Source: Phyllostachys edulis (Eukaryota; Streptophyta; Magnoliopsida; Poales; Poaceae). From it: a DNA stretch of 64,000 nucleotides. How positions within the stretch are numbered: position 1 is the stretch's first letter; each line of letters opens with the position of its first letter. The stretch is from the NCBI GenBank assembly GCA_036346405.1, contig CM070561.1:6512834-6576833 (forward strand). Reading direction: 5' to 3'. Below the pieces are notes generated by a model. That model worked only from the letters and a program-made list of their open reading frames with translations, searched no databases and was not told the origin of the DNA. Below, piece after piece: positions 46,576 through 58,349 of this stretch. The position numbers and the translations under genes were made by a program.

Positions 46576-46640
46576 ACATATTTTAGTAATTTTTTGGGGC
46601 GACTATTTATTTTTGTAATTATCTTTTAAAAAATATTATT

Positions 46641-47600
46641 ATTATTAGTCAACAACTAGCATGCAAGCATGATGTGGCAACAAATGATTGGATGCATTAA
46701 ATGCATAATTTCTTTGATTATCTAGCTTTAAACAGTCATATATCTATTGAACCAAACATTCGATTTGTAATTTAATTGTATCGTTGTATTCTTTGTGATT
46801 TAATCAACAAAACAAGACCCATGCTGACAATATTTTAGTACAAAAAATTTATATGCCATGTGGAGCTCACGTGTTATACTCACAATTTGAAAAATTTTAG
46901 CAATTATTATGATTGCAATGCAAACGGCTCTACTTAACCAAAGTTTTATTGCTAAAATTTTGGTTTGATTAATAGGGGACACAAATCAAACGGACCACCA
47001 TCACAACTTGGCAGAGTTTTTTTTATATAATAAATGGCACTGTTTCGATTGGTATTTGCAAATATGGCTTTCTTTGTACGGTATTGCCAAAAATAACAGG
47101 CTAGACGTGCCTCACACCGCCACGTGTACAATTCCGCTTGCCCTAGCCCGGATAGGTTTGTCCGGATGGTGCGCGTGCAGACGCGCAAAAATCCATGCGC
47201 CCCTCGCCCGGTTGCTTCTCCGCCCGGCACATGTCTCGTCCGCACTCCCCCCTCGGACGCGGTATTGCAAAGACACCTAACGCTGGACAAGCGCCGTCCA
47301 TGCGGTGTCGCCGGACGCTTGCCGAACGCGTGTCGGCTAGGCGACGAACATCGCCAAGACGCCCATGGCGAATCGCGCCGTCGCGCTGCGTGTCCCTCGT
47401 CCAGGCCTCCCTAGCCCGGTCGCGCCACTTCCTGACACACCCTGCTTTATTCATGTCGCCTGTCCATCTTTCATGTCGCAAACGTCGTGCACGGACAAGG
47501 TTCTGTCTGGCCCCCCCTCGCCCAGCGCTGCCATGTGGCCCACTCTAGCATGCCCCGCACCCGGCAGTGCCTTCGGATTTCCCGCTGCGTTGTTTGTGGG
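46641..47600. other. Spacer between PMD element and MULE-2 promoter
   Basis: 46641-47000 is AT-rich with a small inverted repeat (ACCAAAGTTTTATTGCTAAA / TTTTGGT near 46938-46968). 47100-47590 is GC-rich. No gene is supported. The 5' end of MULE-2 must lie here, but its terminal repeat is not identified. Confidence 0.4.
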
Positions 47601-47617
47601 AATTGCTTTCGCGCGGC

Positions 47618-47625
47618 TATAAATA
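47618..47625 (+). promoter_or_regulatory. MULE-2 core promoter (TATAAATA)
   Basis: CGGCTATAAATACCGG is followed by a CT-rich leader (CTCGCTCTCGCTCTC) and CTCGTCGCTGAGAACACAGAGAAT, closely similar to the MULE-1 leader. A donor (GGGCAG|GTAATT at about 47786) begins the leader intron. Confidence 0.7.
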
Positions 47626-47786
47626 CCGGAGTTGCTCGCTCTCGCTCTCACTCATTCTCAATTTCGTTCTCATTCTCGCGCTCGTCGCTGAGAACACAGA
47701 GAATAGAATAATTTTTTTTGTGGAGATTAAAGTTTGGAGCAGTTCTTAGGACCGTATCAGTATTGAACGGCCCCCCTGAAGGGCAG

Positions 47787-48625
47787 GTAATTTTTTGTCC
47801 ACTGCATTTGTCATTATTACTGTAGTCATAGTTAATTAGTCTTATTCAACTAGTCCTAATTAATGTAGTTTGTAGTCGTAATTAAATAGCTATTAATAAT
47901 TTAGGCGTAGTTTATTACTGTTTATTATTAAGAGGTAATGAATTAGTCGTAACTAATGTATCGATAATTAATTATTGATTAATAATTAGTGGTAATTAAT
48001 TATACTTTATTATTTAAGTATGAATTAGTTAGTGGTTAAAAATTAGTGGTAATTAATAAGTCGTAATTAGTTTAGCGGTAATTAGTTAGGCATAATTAAT
48101 TTAGTGGAAATTAACTAGTCATAATTAATTTAGTTGTAATGAATCAGTGGTAATTAATAAATCGTAATCGTTTCAGTCGTAGTTTATTAGTGGTAATTAC
48201 ACTAGTGCAAATGGGGTGGTTGAATTTACGTGGCCATAACTACTTTGTTGGTAAGTAACGGCTCGTAGTTAATTAGTGGTGAGTAAATAAACATAATTAA
48301 ATACAATTAATTACGTATGTGCATAGTTAATCATTCTTAATTAATTAATCGTAATTAATTCAATGGGAATTACTTAGATGTAATGAATTACTCGTAAGTA
48401 ATTTTTTGACAAGTAATCAATTTGTTTCTAATTAATTAATTATTAGTATTTAATTGATTACTTGCATTTAATATGTCATAATTATTTGTGGTGTGGGTAA
48501 TTACTGGCGAATAAATTACTCGTAATTAATTAGTATTAATTAATTTATTCATATTTAATTAGTGCTAACTATATACCATGTTTGTTATATCGCGTACCTT
48601 AAATCGGGTTGTTGGGGCTTTAGGT
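47787..48625 (+). repeat. MULE-2 leader intron, TAATTA-rich
   Basis: Dense, degenerate TAATTAGT and GTAATTAAT phrases throughout. The intron ends at GGCTTTAG just before the transposase start. It is the counterpart of 21230-21885, but without a clean 171-bp unit. Confidence 0.6.
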
Positions 48626-51262
48626 AATTTCGAACATACAAGACTTGGTAGTGTTTTATGGCATCAATCTCATACGGGCTGGACCCGACGGGTTGGACCT
48701 GTCGAGATGTCAGTACAAGGTGGTTTGGCCGGAGGGGCTCGATGTGATAAATATTCACGAGCTTAGGAGCTGCATCCGGAGGAAGTTCGACACGAAGCCA
48801 ACGATGAAGAAACTTGTCATCGAGGGGATCACCTGCACGAATAGGGGAGGGTAGGGCGTATGGGAGCTGCTCAAAGTTAATGGAAGCATAGCATGGGGCC
48901 AGTATATGCAGATTGCTTCCTAGCTTGAGGCAGTGATATACGGGAAGCCAATGGTGTACGTGAATGTCGTACACATGGCACCGGGAAACCTCGATGATGC
49001 TGGTGCCTCGGGAAGCGGGCAACCGCAGATGGAGCTTGAAGACGGTAGTACAGAATATGTTGCTTTGGAGGAAGTCCACGAGAGAAGACTTGCACATAAT
49101 TTTGTGCAAAATGAGGAACTGTTGTGGTCGGCCCGCATTGACTGCCACGAGTATCTACAGGACCAGTCTCTCGGGTTGGAGTCCGATGAGGACACCGACT
49201 CAGGCTCGGATGGTAGCAAAAAGGATGCACCCCAGAGTGGTGGTCCATCCAGCGGAATTATGTCATCGGAGGTGCCTTACGTGGCATCGAAACTTGATGA
49301 TATCGCGATACATTCGCTCGTACTACCGTAAGAAGAAGGGTCCCGACGGGGGTTTGATGCTGACACCCTCTTAGTTGGGCAACACTTCCCTAGCAAGGCA
49401 GTCATGCAACAAGCTATAGCACGGTACGTCTTGTCCATCTGCATGTATACTAGGTGCACCGGTCTAACCCAGGATATTACGCAGTGAAGTGTGTAGTGAA
49501 AGTCTGCCTTAGCAAGGTCAGCGCTCACCGAGCAAAGTTCTTTGGCTCGGTCTTCACAGTCAAGGCAGTGACCGAACACACTTGAGAGTTTAGCGAGCCC
49601 CTACGGCAGCATCGGGACATGACTTTTGCATATGTGGCAAGCCTCAACAGCCACCTAGTTGCGGAGGACATGTCTGTCTCCCGCAAGATGCTGCTGTCGA
49701 AAGTTCCCAATCTGGTTGTTTATCCAGTTAGCTACAGCAAGGTCCGAAGAGCCAAGCAGAAGGTTATCGAGTTCATGTACGGGACATACGAAGAAACGTA
49801 CAACCTTGTGCCGAGAATGCTTCACCAGATTGCTGAAGCAAACCCCGATACATACATAAACAAGGTTGAAAGTGAAGATGCTGATGGATGCCCCAACTGT
49901 TTCATACTGGGTTGGGTGTTCTGGGATTTCACCCAAGCCATAGAGGGCTTCAAGTTCTATCGTCCTGTGCTCACGATGGATGGCACTTTCCTGGCGGGAA
50001 GGTACAAGGGCACTATTCTCACAGTGGTGGCGGCCGACACAAATGACCAGCTTCTCCTGGTTACTTTTGCCATCGTAGAGAATGAGAACACATCCAATTA
50101 GTTATGGTTCCTAGCAAATATGAAGCGAGCGGTTGTAGGAGACCTGCCCAATGTATGCCTTATCACGGATAGAAATGCTGGGTTGTTGGCGGCTCTGAAC
50201 ACCATGAAGAATGGGACGAAACCCCCTCACCAGTGGAACGACATGGAAACCCGGTGGTGCATGAGACATCTTGCATCAAACTTCTTCATGTGGTTCCACA
50301 GCCAGAAACTAATGAAGACATTTAAGGTGTTGTGCACGCAGAACCAAAGGCAAAAGTTTGAGTCCATTTGGACAAACCTCGAACATCGGACTACGAGTCA
50401 TACAAGGGAGTCCCCTCTGGATGCACAGGAGGGACAGGAGGCCACGAGCAGGCAATCCAGGAGCACCATAAGTTTCACGCAGTGGATTAATCTCCACGCT
50501 CCTAAGTTGAAGAAATGATCTCTGCTCTATGACACATATGGTGCGAGGCACGGAATTATGATGACCAATATGCCTGAGGTGTACAACAGTGTGCTGAAAG
50601 GTGTGCGGTGCCTTCCTATCACCGCGATAGTTGAGGAGACATGGACTCACGCAGTCGATTACTTTGTCAATAGAGCCACTGTAGTGAGGTGACAGCTAGA
50701 AGAAGGGAAGCAGTGGTCTGAGAATATGCAGAGGTACATAGATCAGAAGATGGAGAAGGTCCGAATGCACGACATTCGGGTGATCGATGGTCTCAGGAGG
50801 AAGTACGAGATCAGGCTGAGACAAAAATATGTCAATAGTCATGAAAGGGGGAAGGAAACATGCATGCACCCTTGGTGATGTTGCTACATACACCTTCAAC
50901 AAGCCGAAGCTCCTGCACAAGCCATACTCGCATGTGTACAAAGCGCGTGCGCAATTGAGGTAGGTGTCTATGCCTTATATCTCTGAGCACTATGACATGT
51001 AGCATCTTTTCGATACATAGAGTGCAGAGTTTCACTCGTATGGCGTGGACATGAACTATAGGGATCTTTAGTCAGGCAGGGTGCAATAGGGCCCGAACAA
51101 GGCCTTAAAGTCAACTGAGAAGGGACGACGGCAAACGTGACGCTTCCAAAATGACATGAGTAACAACCAGTGTGGGGGCTTGAGCCGCACGATGAAGTGC
51201 AGGATATCCAAGACCCTCGGGCACTCCATGAAGGATTGCCCCAACAGACTGAGCTTGTCTAG
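48625..51262 (+). pseudogene. MULE-2 transposase (MURA-like), interrupted
   Basis: The start codon position aligned to MULE-1 reads ATA (CATACAAGAC), so the initiator is lost. Core motifs remain: TMDGTFLAGRYKG (about 49975), ITDRNAGL (about 50161), and SYSKVRRAKQKVIE (about 49732). Stops occur at 49583-49585 (TGA, Cys of HTC) and 50099-50101 (TAG, Trp before WFLANMKR), both at the same codons as in MULE-1. The SWIM finger is destroyed (Cys to Tyr and Phe near 50890) and the zinc knuckle reads CRISKTLGHSMKDC (about 51195), missing its second Cys. Confidence 0.85.
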
Positions 51263-51454
51263 TCATCATTCAGTGTTGCAATTTATTGTGTTGTCTGCCT
51301 GCACGGGGACCGTCATGTCATGTAAATGGGTAGTCCACTCATATTTGTGCATATCTTTACATCATTCTTTGTTAACTGTACGTATGTACACATTATATTC
51401 ATTCCGAACTAACTCGTCCTTGTTTTGTGTGCAACAGCAAAACATTACATCGAC

Positions 51455-52430
51455 CTAGAATATGTTGGACTCATCGTCTATATGAAGATACTGCAGAAGC
51501 GCAAGTGACTTGCGAAGAGGGCTAAACCCTACCCAAATTTTTCTATGAAGGATGCACCAGTACACCAGAGTTTCCACGCCTGCAATGTATGTGCGAATAG
51601 CCGATTTAAGATCATTGATCCACACACGCCCCGCCGCCAAGAGTACTACGTGCGAGAACGTGCTCGTAAGAGAATCTTACACACACATCGATTTATCACA
51701 CCCTACATTGAATTGCACAAATTTCTAACTTCACCCTCGCGTAATGGCAGCCTGAGATGCGTTGCAACTTCTTCTAATGGATCGACGACCTAGAGATGTA
51801 TGATAAGGTGTTCATCTAGCAAAAGTACATGCTGAACTACGCGATGCGAGCTGAGACCTTCCAGCAATGGAAACCATACATATCAGACCCTATTGAGAAG
51901 GCACCAGAGGAGCCCAATACATCATGGTGGTGGTGGAGGGCTCCCCAAGCAGAAGTCGAGTACGACAAGGGAAGGCTCACGCTCTTCGAGACAAAGTATC
52001 GTCAGAAGCTTTTTGCCGTCGCTCGAGCACACTCTATATCGAAGAGGTGAGTTATGTACAATTTATATCCTGATTATGTATTTGGCCTTTCATTCTGCTA
52101 ACATCATGCAATCATCTAGCCCGTCTCGTAGAACATGCATGACTTCGACACTCGCCGCCGACATGGCCACTCCTGAGACAAGGAGAAGTCTCCTGTTACT
52201 GATGCCGGCAGCCATCGTAGCGTTTCTAGTCACCCGTCCGTACTCCATATCGAAGAGGTGAGTTGTATATAATTTGCATCCTGATTATGCATTTAGCCTT
52301 ACGTTCTGCTAACATCATACAATCGTCCAGCCCGTGTCGCAAAACATGGATGACTTCGACATTCACCGCCGACGTGGGTAGTCACGAGACAAGGGGAAGG
52401 GACTGATGTGACGTGAAGACTAATTGAGAT
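51455..52430 (+). pseudogene. MULE-2 second gene, GRF zinc-finger-like
   Basis: The frame from 51545 reads FHACNVCANSRFKIIDPHTP then RRQEYYVRERARKRI, matching the C-x-C...RF-x-hhDP-x-TPRRQEYY pattern of transposon-linked GRF-type fingers in plants. A Trp/Lys-rich middle and a C-terminal exon (MDDFDIHRRRG, then SHETRGRD) follow. In-frame stops and a duplicated exon-intron unit break it. Function is unknown; co-occurrence in both MULE copies shows it belongs to the element. Confidence 0.5.
52030..52370 (+). repeat. 214-bp tandem duplication at the MULE-2 3' end
   Basis: The unit starting CTCTATATCGAAGAGGTGAG at 52030 recurs at 52244. It contains exon end, donor, intron, acceptor (CATCTAG / CGTCCAG) and exon start (ACATG...GACTTCGAC). 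It is homologous to the MULE-1 duplication at 17863-18120. Confidence 0.8.
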
Positions 52431-52480
52431 CCCCCAAAAGCGACATGCTTGTATCTTGCGTGTACCAAACCACACGGCGC

Positions 52481-52740
52481 ATTTAATTTGCAAATTACAA
52501 AGTGTATTCCTAAACTTTTTCAAATTTATTTTTGAAATTTTAGATTACAACTCCACATGAAATGTCCAAACTCTCATGATTTCATATAAACCTCAGTGTT
52601 TTATGATTTCATGTTAGTCTGGAACCAATTTACTCCGATAATATGCACATAACATACAAAATATGCATACAAATATAGCACAACAAAAGCGCATAACATA
52701 TATGTAGTACAATTACACATGTGATACAATATGGCTCACT
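52481..52740. other. AT-rich spacer
   Basis: No gene, repeat end or regulatory site that I can support. A MULE-2 3' terminal repeat could lie here. Confidence 0.35.
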
Positions 52741-54610
52741 CGTCTGAGCCACTCTCTGCTCATCACGTTTGTGTCTGCATGCGCGGCCTAGTTTTATGTT
52801 GACCATGTCCTGTGGGATACGTTAGCTGGTCCGAGAGCATGTATCGATTCGGAGGGGGTACGGAGACCATTGAGTGGACAGAGGTGCATCAGCAAGATGG
52901 CTTTGGCTCAGATGAGTCTGTCCAACATCAATCTCGTCTAGCTAAGTCATGCCAAACTGGTTGTTGCCTGCAATCATGTCATTAATGAAGGAATCAATAA
53001 ATCCACACCCAGATTGTCCGCCCCCCAGATACGATGTATGCAAGTCCCTTGGTGCGGAGGAGCTCTGCCTTGAGCGTGCGACGTGCTAGTGATCCCAGAG
53101 GAGCTCCGCCCTTCGTACGATACTCCGTACTAGTCAACGTACGACAGGGGTGGGTGCTCTGGGTGTCATGGTCCAAACCCTGACGCCATGTACTGCCTCC
53201 CTGGCAGGAGCTGGGAGGGCTGTATCCTTATCAGTTGATGGATGACCATCATCCCCACGGTCAATTGAAGGCTGCAAGATGGAATGATGTTAGGCGAAAT
53301 AAATATTCAAGTCGTAAACTAAACATCTCATACCCCCCGATGTGTAGTACGGATGACCGATGGGGAACGCTAGTCTAAGTATGAGGTGCAGACGGCAGAA
53401 GTGATGCACCTCGACGGACGTGCAGCTGGAGAACAACATGATGTTAGCACAACCTAAGACCTAATAAAAAAACAGAACATAAATTTGTACATAACTTACC
53501 TCCCCGCCGATCTGGAGCATGGATGACCGACGGGGAGCACTTTGATGCCCACCAGTCTAACTAGGACGTGCCGACTTAGCAGGTGAGCATGATTGCCCCA
53601 CTCGGTGCGTGGCGTGTAGGACATCGTCTCTTGAATGACCGCAGCTCATGTTCTTTATTACATTCTTCGACTCCGCGAATTTGTAGTTCAAAGTGCTCAG
53701 AAGCCCCGGTACAGTGTGCTTTGGGCTACAGATGGCGGTCTCCGACGCGCTTGCGATCCACTGCAGCCACTCCAACTGAAGTGATAGACAACACTAGTTC
53801 AGTAAAAAACAATACAAATATCATCAATGAAACGGGCAAAGGTTGTAAGTGTTTTACGGTGTCGTTACGCCGCGAAGCGCTGTGTCCATCGAACGAGTGA
53901 CGGGGCCTCTCTTGGTGCATCACCTGCTCTGGACGCTCTGGTGGAGGACATGTGAGCCTGGTGCATGACCATGGTACGTACCACTAGATGTATTGATGGT
54001 GTGTCCGTACGTCGTACAGTCACAGCTCCTGCAGGATCTCGATGTACGCCGTCTCCGACCAAGCCGTAATCCACTCATGCTGGACTCCTTGCCAGTCCTC
54101 AGCATGTCGGCCCACCCTTGATTTCCTACATTCCAGAATGATTGATGTTAGAACAGCAGATGTAGGTATGAAGTGTAAATATTACTCGGATGGAGTTGGA
54201 CTCACAAGTGGACGACTCACTGTAAGATCTTGCCTTTGGGAGAGGGCACAAGCTGGAACAAATCGAACTGTAACATTATGTGCTGCAGCGTGCAAAGCTC
54301 CACCATATAGGTAAACACCAGGTGGCGTATCTTCACCCATAATCTGGCATCCTACATGCATTGCACGTACAGCCCGAGTGGCGCTACCATGTTCACGAAA
54401 TCCAGGCTCCATGTTGCCCATATGATGTCGTGTGCAACGACTCGAACTCGTTGTGGAACAACGAGTAGCACCTTGCTGATCTATCCTTGGCCCAGCGTAA
54501 CTAGGCAGCAGTCCACCGGTAGCCTATAGTGGGCCCGTCTATCGGGTGGTGCAACTCAGGATGCGGGTGCACTACTTTCTCGAAGGAGGGCCGCCCAACA
54601 GGTAAGTGCT
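52741..54610 (-). pseudogene. Second plant mobile domain (PMD) fragment, minus strand
   Basis: Read leftward from about 54595: GRPSFEKVVHPHPELHHPID followed by GPTIGYRWTAA, then a TAG, LRWAKDRSARCYSLFHNEFE, and further on a MVELCTLQHIMLQFDLFQ-like segment (about 54290-54240). These correspond in order to the middle and C-terminal PMD core (PTMG-W, Y...FDxL, V..RVxxQFG). Later parts (54100-53980) resemble the W...Y..WY C-terminal end. The N-terminal half is absent; a Sirevirus LTR begins 200 bp upstream and may have cut it off. Stops and frameshifts are present. Confidence 0.6.
53330..53580. repeat. Imperfect direct duplication in the second PMD region
   Basis: GGATGACCGATGGGGAACGC at about 53351 recurs as GGATGACCGACGGGGAGCAC at about 53522 (period about 171), both beside candidate splice sites. 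It is similar in kind to the exon duplication at 43798-44170. Confidence 0.5.
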
Positions 54611-54814
54611 CCTAACTCCACAGCTGCAGGAGCACGTGGTAGACGACAAGGTTCGGTTTCACACCGGTGTCGCGCTGCGAAGTGTCACACAACCCCCTGT
54701 ATGTGGCGCAAAGGACGGTGATCTAATCAGTATGAGGCATCGCCTGACCTCGCGTCGACCAAAGGCTCGGCGATCACGAATGATCTTGAGTACACCCATC
54801 GCCTGTGTGGTGGG

Positions 54815-56894
54815 TGTAGGACCGGAAAGGTGCCTAGAGGGGGGGGGGTGAATAGACGCTTTCTCAAATTTCACCTTAATTAGATTCAACACAAACTTTT
54901 CTCCAAAAGCTACGAAAGCTAAGAAGATCGGTATATACGCATAGTGAAAGCCTTGTGCTAAATCTAATCAACCCCCAAAGCAAAAGACCCAAAAGGTGAA
55001 GATCAAACCCTCGGGCCGGTCGGTCGACGGCTATTGCTTGCGTCGGTCAAGCAAGGGCGATCAAGGCGGCTTAAGCGGTCTGACCGACTGATGATGAACA
55101 GGAAAAACAGCTCGGGTTTCAAAACGAAAATCAATCAGACTTTTGATTTACACGGCCAAACTTGACCAAACTTGGAACACACCTTCCCAAGGATATCTGG
55201 AACATATTCCAAGCGACGATCGAGTAGATCCACGTTAAAGTCTTGACCTTTTTCCATTTTACTGAAGGAGGGTTCAAAACCGAGCAAAAACGAAAAACTT
55301 GATCCAAAACTTGCTCGTGGGAGATTGATGATCAAGATGACCGTAGATGTATTCCCACATGTCACAGCAACGTAGATGGGGGCAAGAAACCTCTAGAAAC
55401 CCATCGGATCAAAGAAACACCCAAAATCGCCAAATGAGAAGGAAGAACATAAGAAAACTCATCTTTCAATAATCATCCATAGATTGATTTGCAATTGTTG
55501 CTAGTTACAGCCACTCCCTCGAGGAGGACAAGAGCTCAATCCATGAGTACACACTCAACTCATCTCCCTAGAACCCTAAGCCTCTCATTTCTCTTCTAAG
55601 CCCTAACACCAAACTAGGATTTACAAAAATGAAGTGCTTCAAGGCTGCTTGACAGCACCCCCCTCCTATTTATAGTGAGGCTTAGCTTCTAGAAGAGTTA
55701 ACCCTAATGGGCTCCCGTTAAAGCCCACACACAAATGGAACACATGCACGCATCTTAAAGCGCCGTCTTCATCTTCTCTTGACCCAAACCGCTTCTCCAT
55801 GCACCGTCTTGCGCCGCGGTTTAGCCCAAGTTCACAAAGGTGGTATTTGGTAAAATTACCAAAATACCCCTTCTTGATCTTTTTCCAAAGACCAAGTCCA
55901 ATCTTGGTGAAACACTCGCCTGCTTCGCCACGTGTAGGTTGATCAACGGTTCTCATCATGTTGGCAAGTCTCTCCCGTCCAGCTCCCGCCACAACCACCA
56001 AGACACTTGCACTGACCCTCGCGCTGCTTGATCCAACCCGTCGCACCGAACTGCCCGTTCGATCATCCTTGTCCATTCTACGCCATGCTTGAGTCTCCTG
56101 ACCTCACCCGACATCCTTGATCGTTCTGGACCTTAGCTCTCCTAGCTTAGTCCCAATCATCCTCGCCGTTGACCGTCATTGACCTACAAGCCACCAGCAC
56201 AACAATAGACCAAGAAATCGTTTCCAGGAACAAGTTCTTCACAACTTGACCTACGTTAGCCAAAACATGCAATATGCAACACATATGCAATAAAATCCAT
56301 GAACTTGACCTAACGAACACACATCGCGCCACACTGACGAGCGAAACAAGTCAAAACCGGTCAGACCGCCACCCTTGGTCGGTCTGACCGCCCATTGGCC
56401 GGTCTGACTGCCAACGATAGGCCGGTTTGACCGCCCACTTGGGACTTAGCCAATTTTCCATGCAGGAAAGCCGAGAGCTCTCTAGAATTTTCAATCGAAT
56501 AGAACTTTTGCCTGGAGGCTCCAAAAATTATGAGACCAAGAGCAGTAGAACCTCCTCTCTTGCCTACACCCTCTATTTTTGGCCCAGCTCAAAAATCCAA
56601 AGATGCTAAAAGGGCCGGTCCGACCGTTCAGTAGTAGCCGGTCAGACCGCTCCTCTGGCTCGATCCGCCACTGGCGGTCGGACCGCCAAGGCATATTCCA
56701 AAAATGGCCGAGGCATGGCAGTCTGACCGCTCCCATGGCCGGTCAGACCGCCAGAGGCCTAACAGCAGCTGAACCTCGCCGAAAACGGGTGATTCCGCAA
56801 ACCCTCAACGCCATTGCCAATTGTCTCATCATCCTAAGATCATGGGCATATCCCCATGATATCCACGATCTTCCCATTGATGAACACATTGGCA
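54815..56894 (-). mobile_element. Sirevirus-like LTR (downstream LTR of the copia element)
   Basis: It starts TGTAGGACCGG with the GGGGGGTGAATAG motif (in element orientation this is the LTR end) and carries several GGCGGTCAGACCGCC-type boxes (55000-55080, 56360-56760). On the element strand the start TGCCAATGTGTTC at 56894 gives TG...CA ends and about 2.1 kb, close to the 2.0 kb of the related solo LTR at 3806. An alternative upstream edge lies near 57280, next to a clear polypurine tract, so that boundary is uncertain. Confidence 0.55.
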
Positions 56895-58340
56895 ATTTTT
56901 CAGAAAATGTAAGTTTGAAGTTTGAAAATGAAAATATTCAACGTTTTCGCATAAAGGCACAACTTGGTCCATAGGCATAAGAAAGCAATGGAAATGACCA
57001 AGCTGGCTTCAGAATAGTATAGGCAAGTGAGATAAGGCAAAACAAAGCACAAAAGCTTCAAATTCCAGATAATAGCAAAAAATCTCACTTAAGGTCCATA
57101 TGAAAGAACAATTGTTCAATTTGACCTTTGATCATGGTGAGGGTCCAAGAAATGCAATTCAAGATCAGAAATGGCAATAAGATAACAAAAATACAAATGA
57201 GATGCTCCCCTTCACTATGATCATCAATTTTGCAGAAAATTTCATTTTCTCCCTATGACTCCAAAAAGCTCTAAAACAACATTTTTATCAATCTTTCTCC
57301 CCCTTTGACAATGGATTCATCAAGGTGCATGGAAGAAGATAGAGCAGAAATGAAATGAAATGGCTGCAATTAATTCATTTTTAACACAAGGAGCCATGAA
57401 AATTATCCATGAGGACTGTACAAGTCTTACACCAAGCCATATTATGTGAAGTAGCTATGTTTCATCATGGCAAAACATATATGGCAAAGCTAAGACCAAA
57501 GGAGCAATAATCTGAGATCAAATGAAATTTTAGCATGACAAGGTGCTCAAGATCATAGTTTAGCTACAGGTCTCCAAAAATGAGTCAAACCATGTCTATA
57601 AGCAAAATGAAGCCTAGAAAATAAAAAACGAGTCAATTTTGAGCGCTATGAGTTCAATTATGAATCAATTTGTTTAAGCATTTGGAATTTAGCACATTGA
57701 GCACTTTGCTAAATTTTTTTGGTTTTATCTAAGTAAAGCAAGTCCTGGACTAGGAGCCATCCACAACTGCCTCCTAAGGTTCAACCAATTGACAATTTGT
57801 TTTCTTAGCATTGTGCTAGATCTCAAGCCTTGCCGCGACCATCTCAAGCAAGAAGCTTAAGAGAGTGGTCTAGGTCATCCAAAACTCCCCTTGAGTTCAT
57901 GCTTAGTGCAATAGCAAGCTGTCTTATGAGAAAGAATTGGTGAGATCAGTTTTTTCGCACAGAAAAACTCATATTTCATTTGCTTGACTTAAGAACTATC
58001 ATAGCTCAATTTAAAACTCAAAGTAAGTTCAAGACTCAATTTAGCCTATATGACATGGCATGAATCATGAGAGGATCACTATGGAAAAACTAGTCACAAG
58101 ATACAACAAGTCATGTTTTGATTCAATTTTCTCACAGATTAAAAAAAAAGCTAGCATGACAAAAGCTAAGCTATACATGAAAAGCTATAAAAGAAGTCTA
58201 GCAACCTAGCACAAGACATGGCAAGGTATATAGTATGAAATCATGTTATACAAGGATAATAATCAAGGCTCCACAAGTTTATATTACAATGCAAGTTGCT
58301 TAATTTAAAATGCATTATGGTACAATGAATGCAAAAGAGC
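56895..58340 (-). other. Copia element region between pol and LTR
   Basis: No coding domain is recognised. Read on the minus strand, purine tracts lie at about 58355-58340 (TTTTAAGGGGGAG, just after the pol stop) and about 57310-57290 (TTGTCAAAGGGGGAGAAAG), as in Sireviruses, which carry multiple polypurine tracts. Whether an env-like ORF once lay here cannot be judged. Confidence 0.5.
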
Positions 58341-58349
58341 AAACTCCCC

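Larger units (their letters stand above)
40614..46640 (+). mobile_element. TIR transposon (6027 bp) carrying a PMD gene and a second ORF
   Basis: Terminal inverted repeats of about 81 bp, 40614-40694 and 46560-46640, start AATAATATTTTTTAAAAGAT and match at almost all positions. Subterminal palindromes of TCGCCAGTTCAACTGGCGA type cluster inside both ends. Within are a promoter, a spliced leader, a decayed plant-mobile-domain gene (41632-44460), a minisatellite, and a second promoter with an Arg/Glu-rich ORF (45053-45772). No clear target duplication is visible. The superfamily is not assigned; Mutator-like is the best candidate, since PMD genes travel with such elements in plants. Confidence 0.75.
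47601..52480 (+). mobile_element. Mutator-like element copy 2 (MULE-2), decayed
   Basis: Same order as MULE-1 in the opposite orientation: promoter (47618), spliced leader with TAATTA-rich intron (about 47787-48625), transposase (48625-51262), second GRF-like gene (51455-52430). It is more complete at its 3' end than MULE-1. Terminal inverted repeats were not located, so the limits are those of the genes. Confidence 0.75.
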
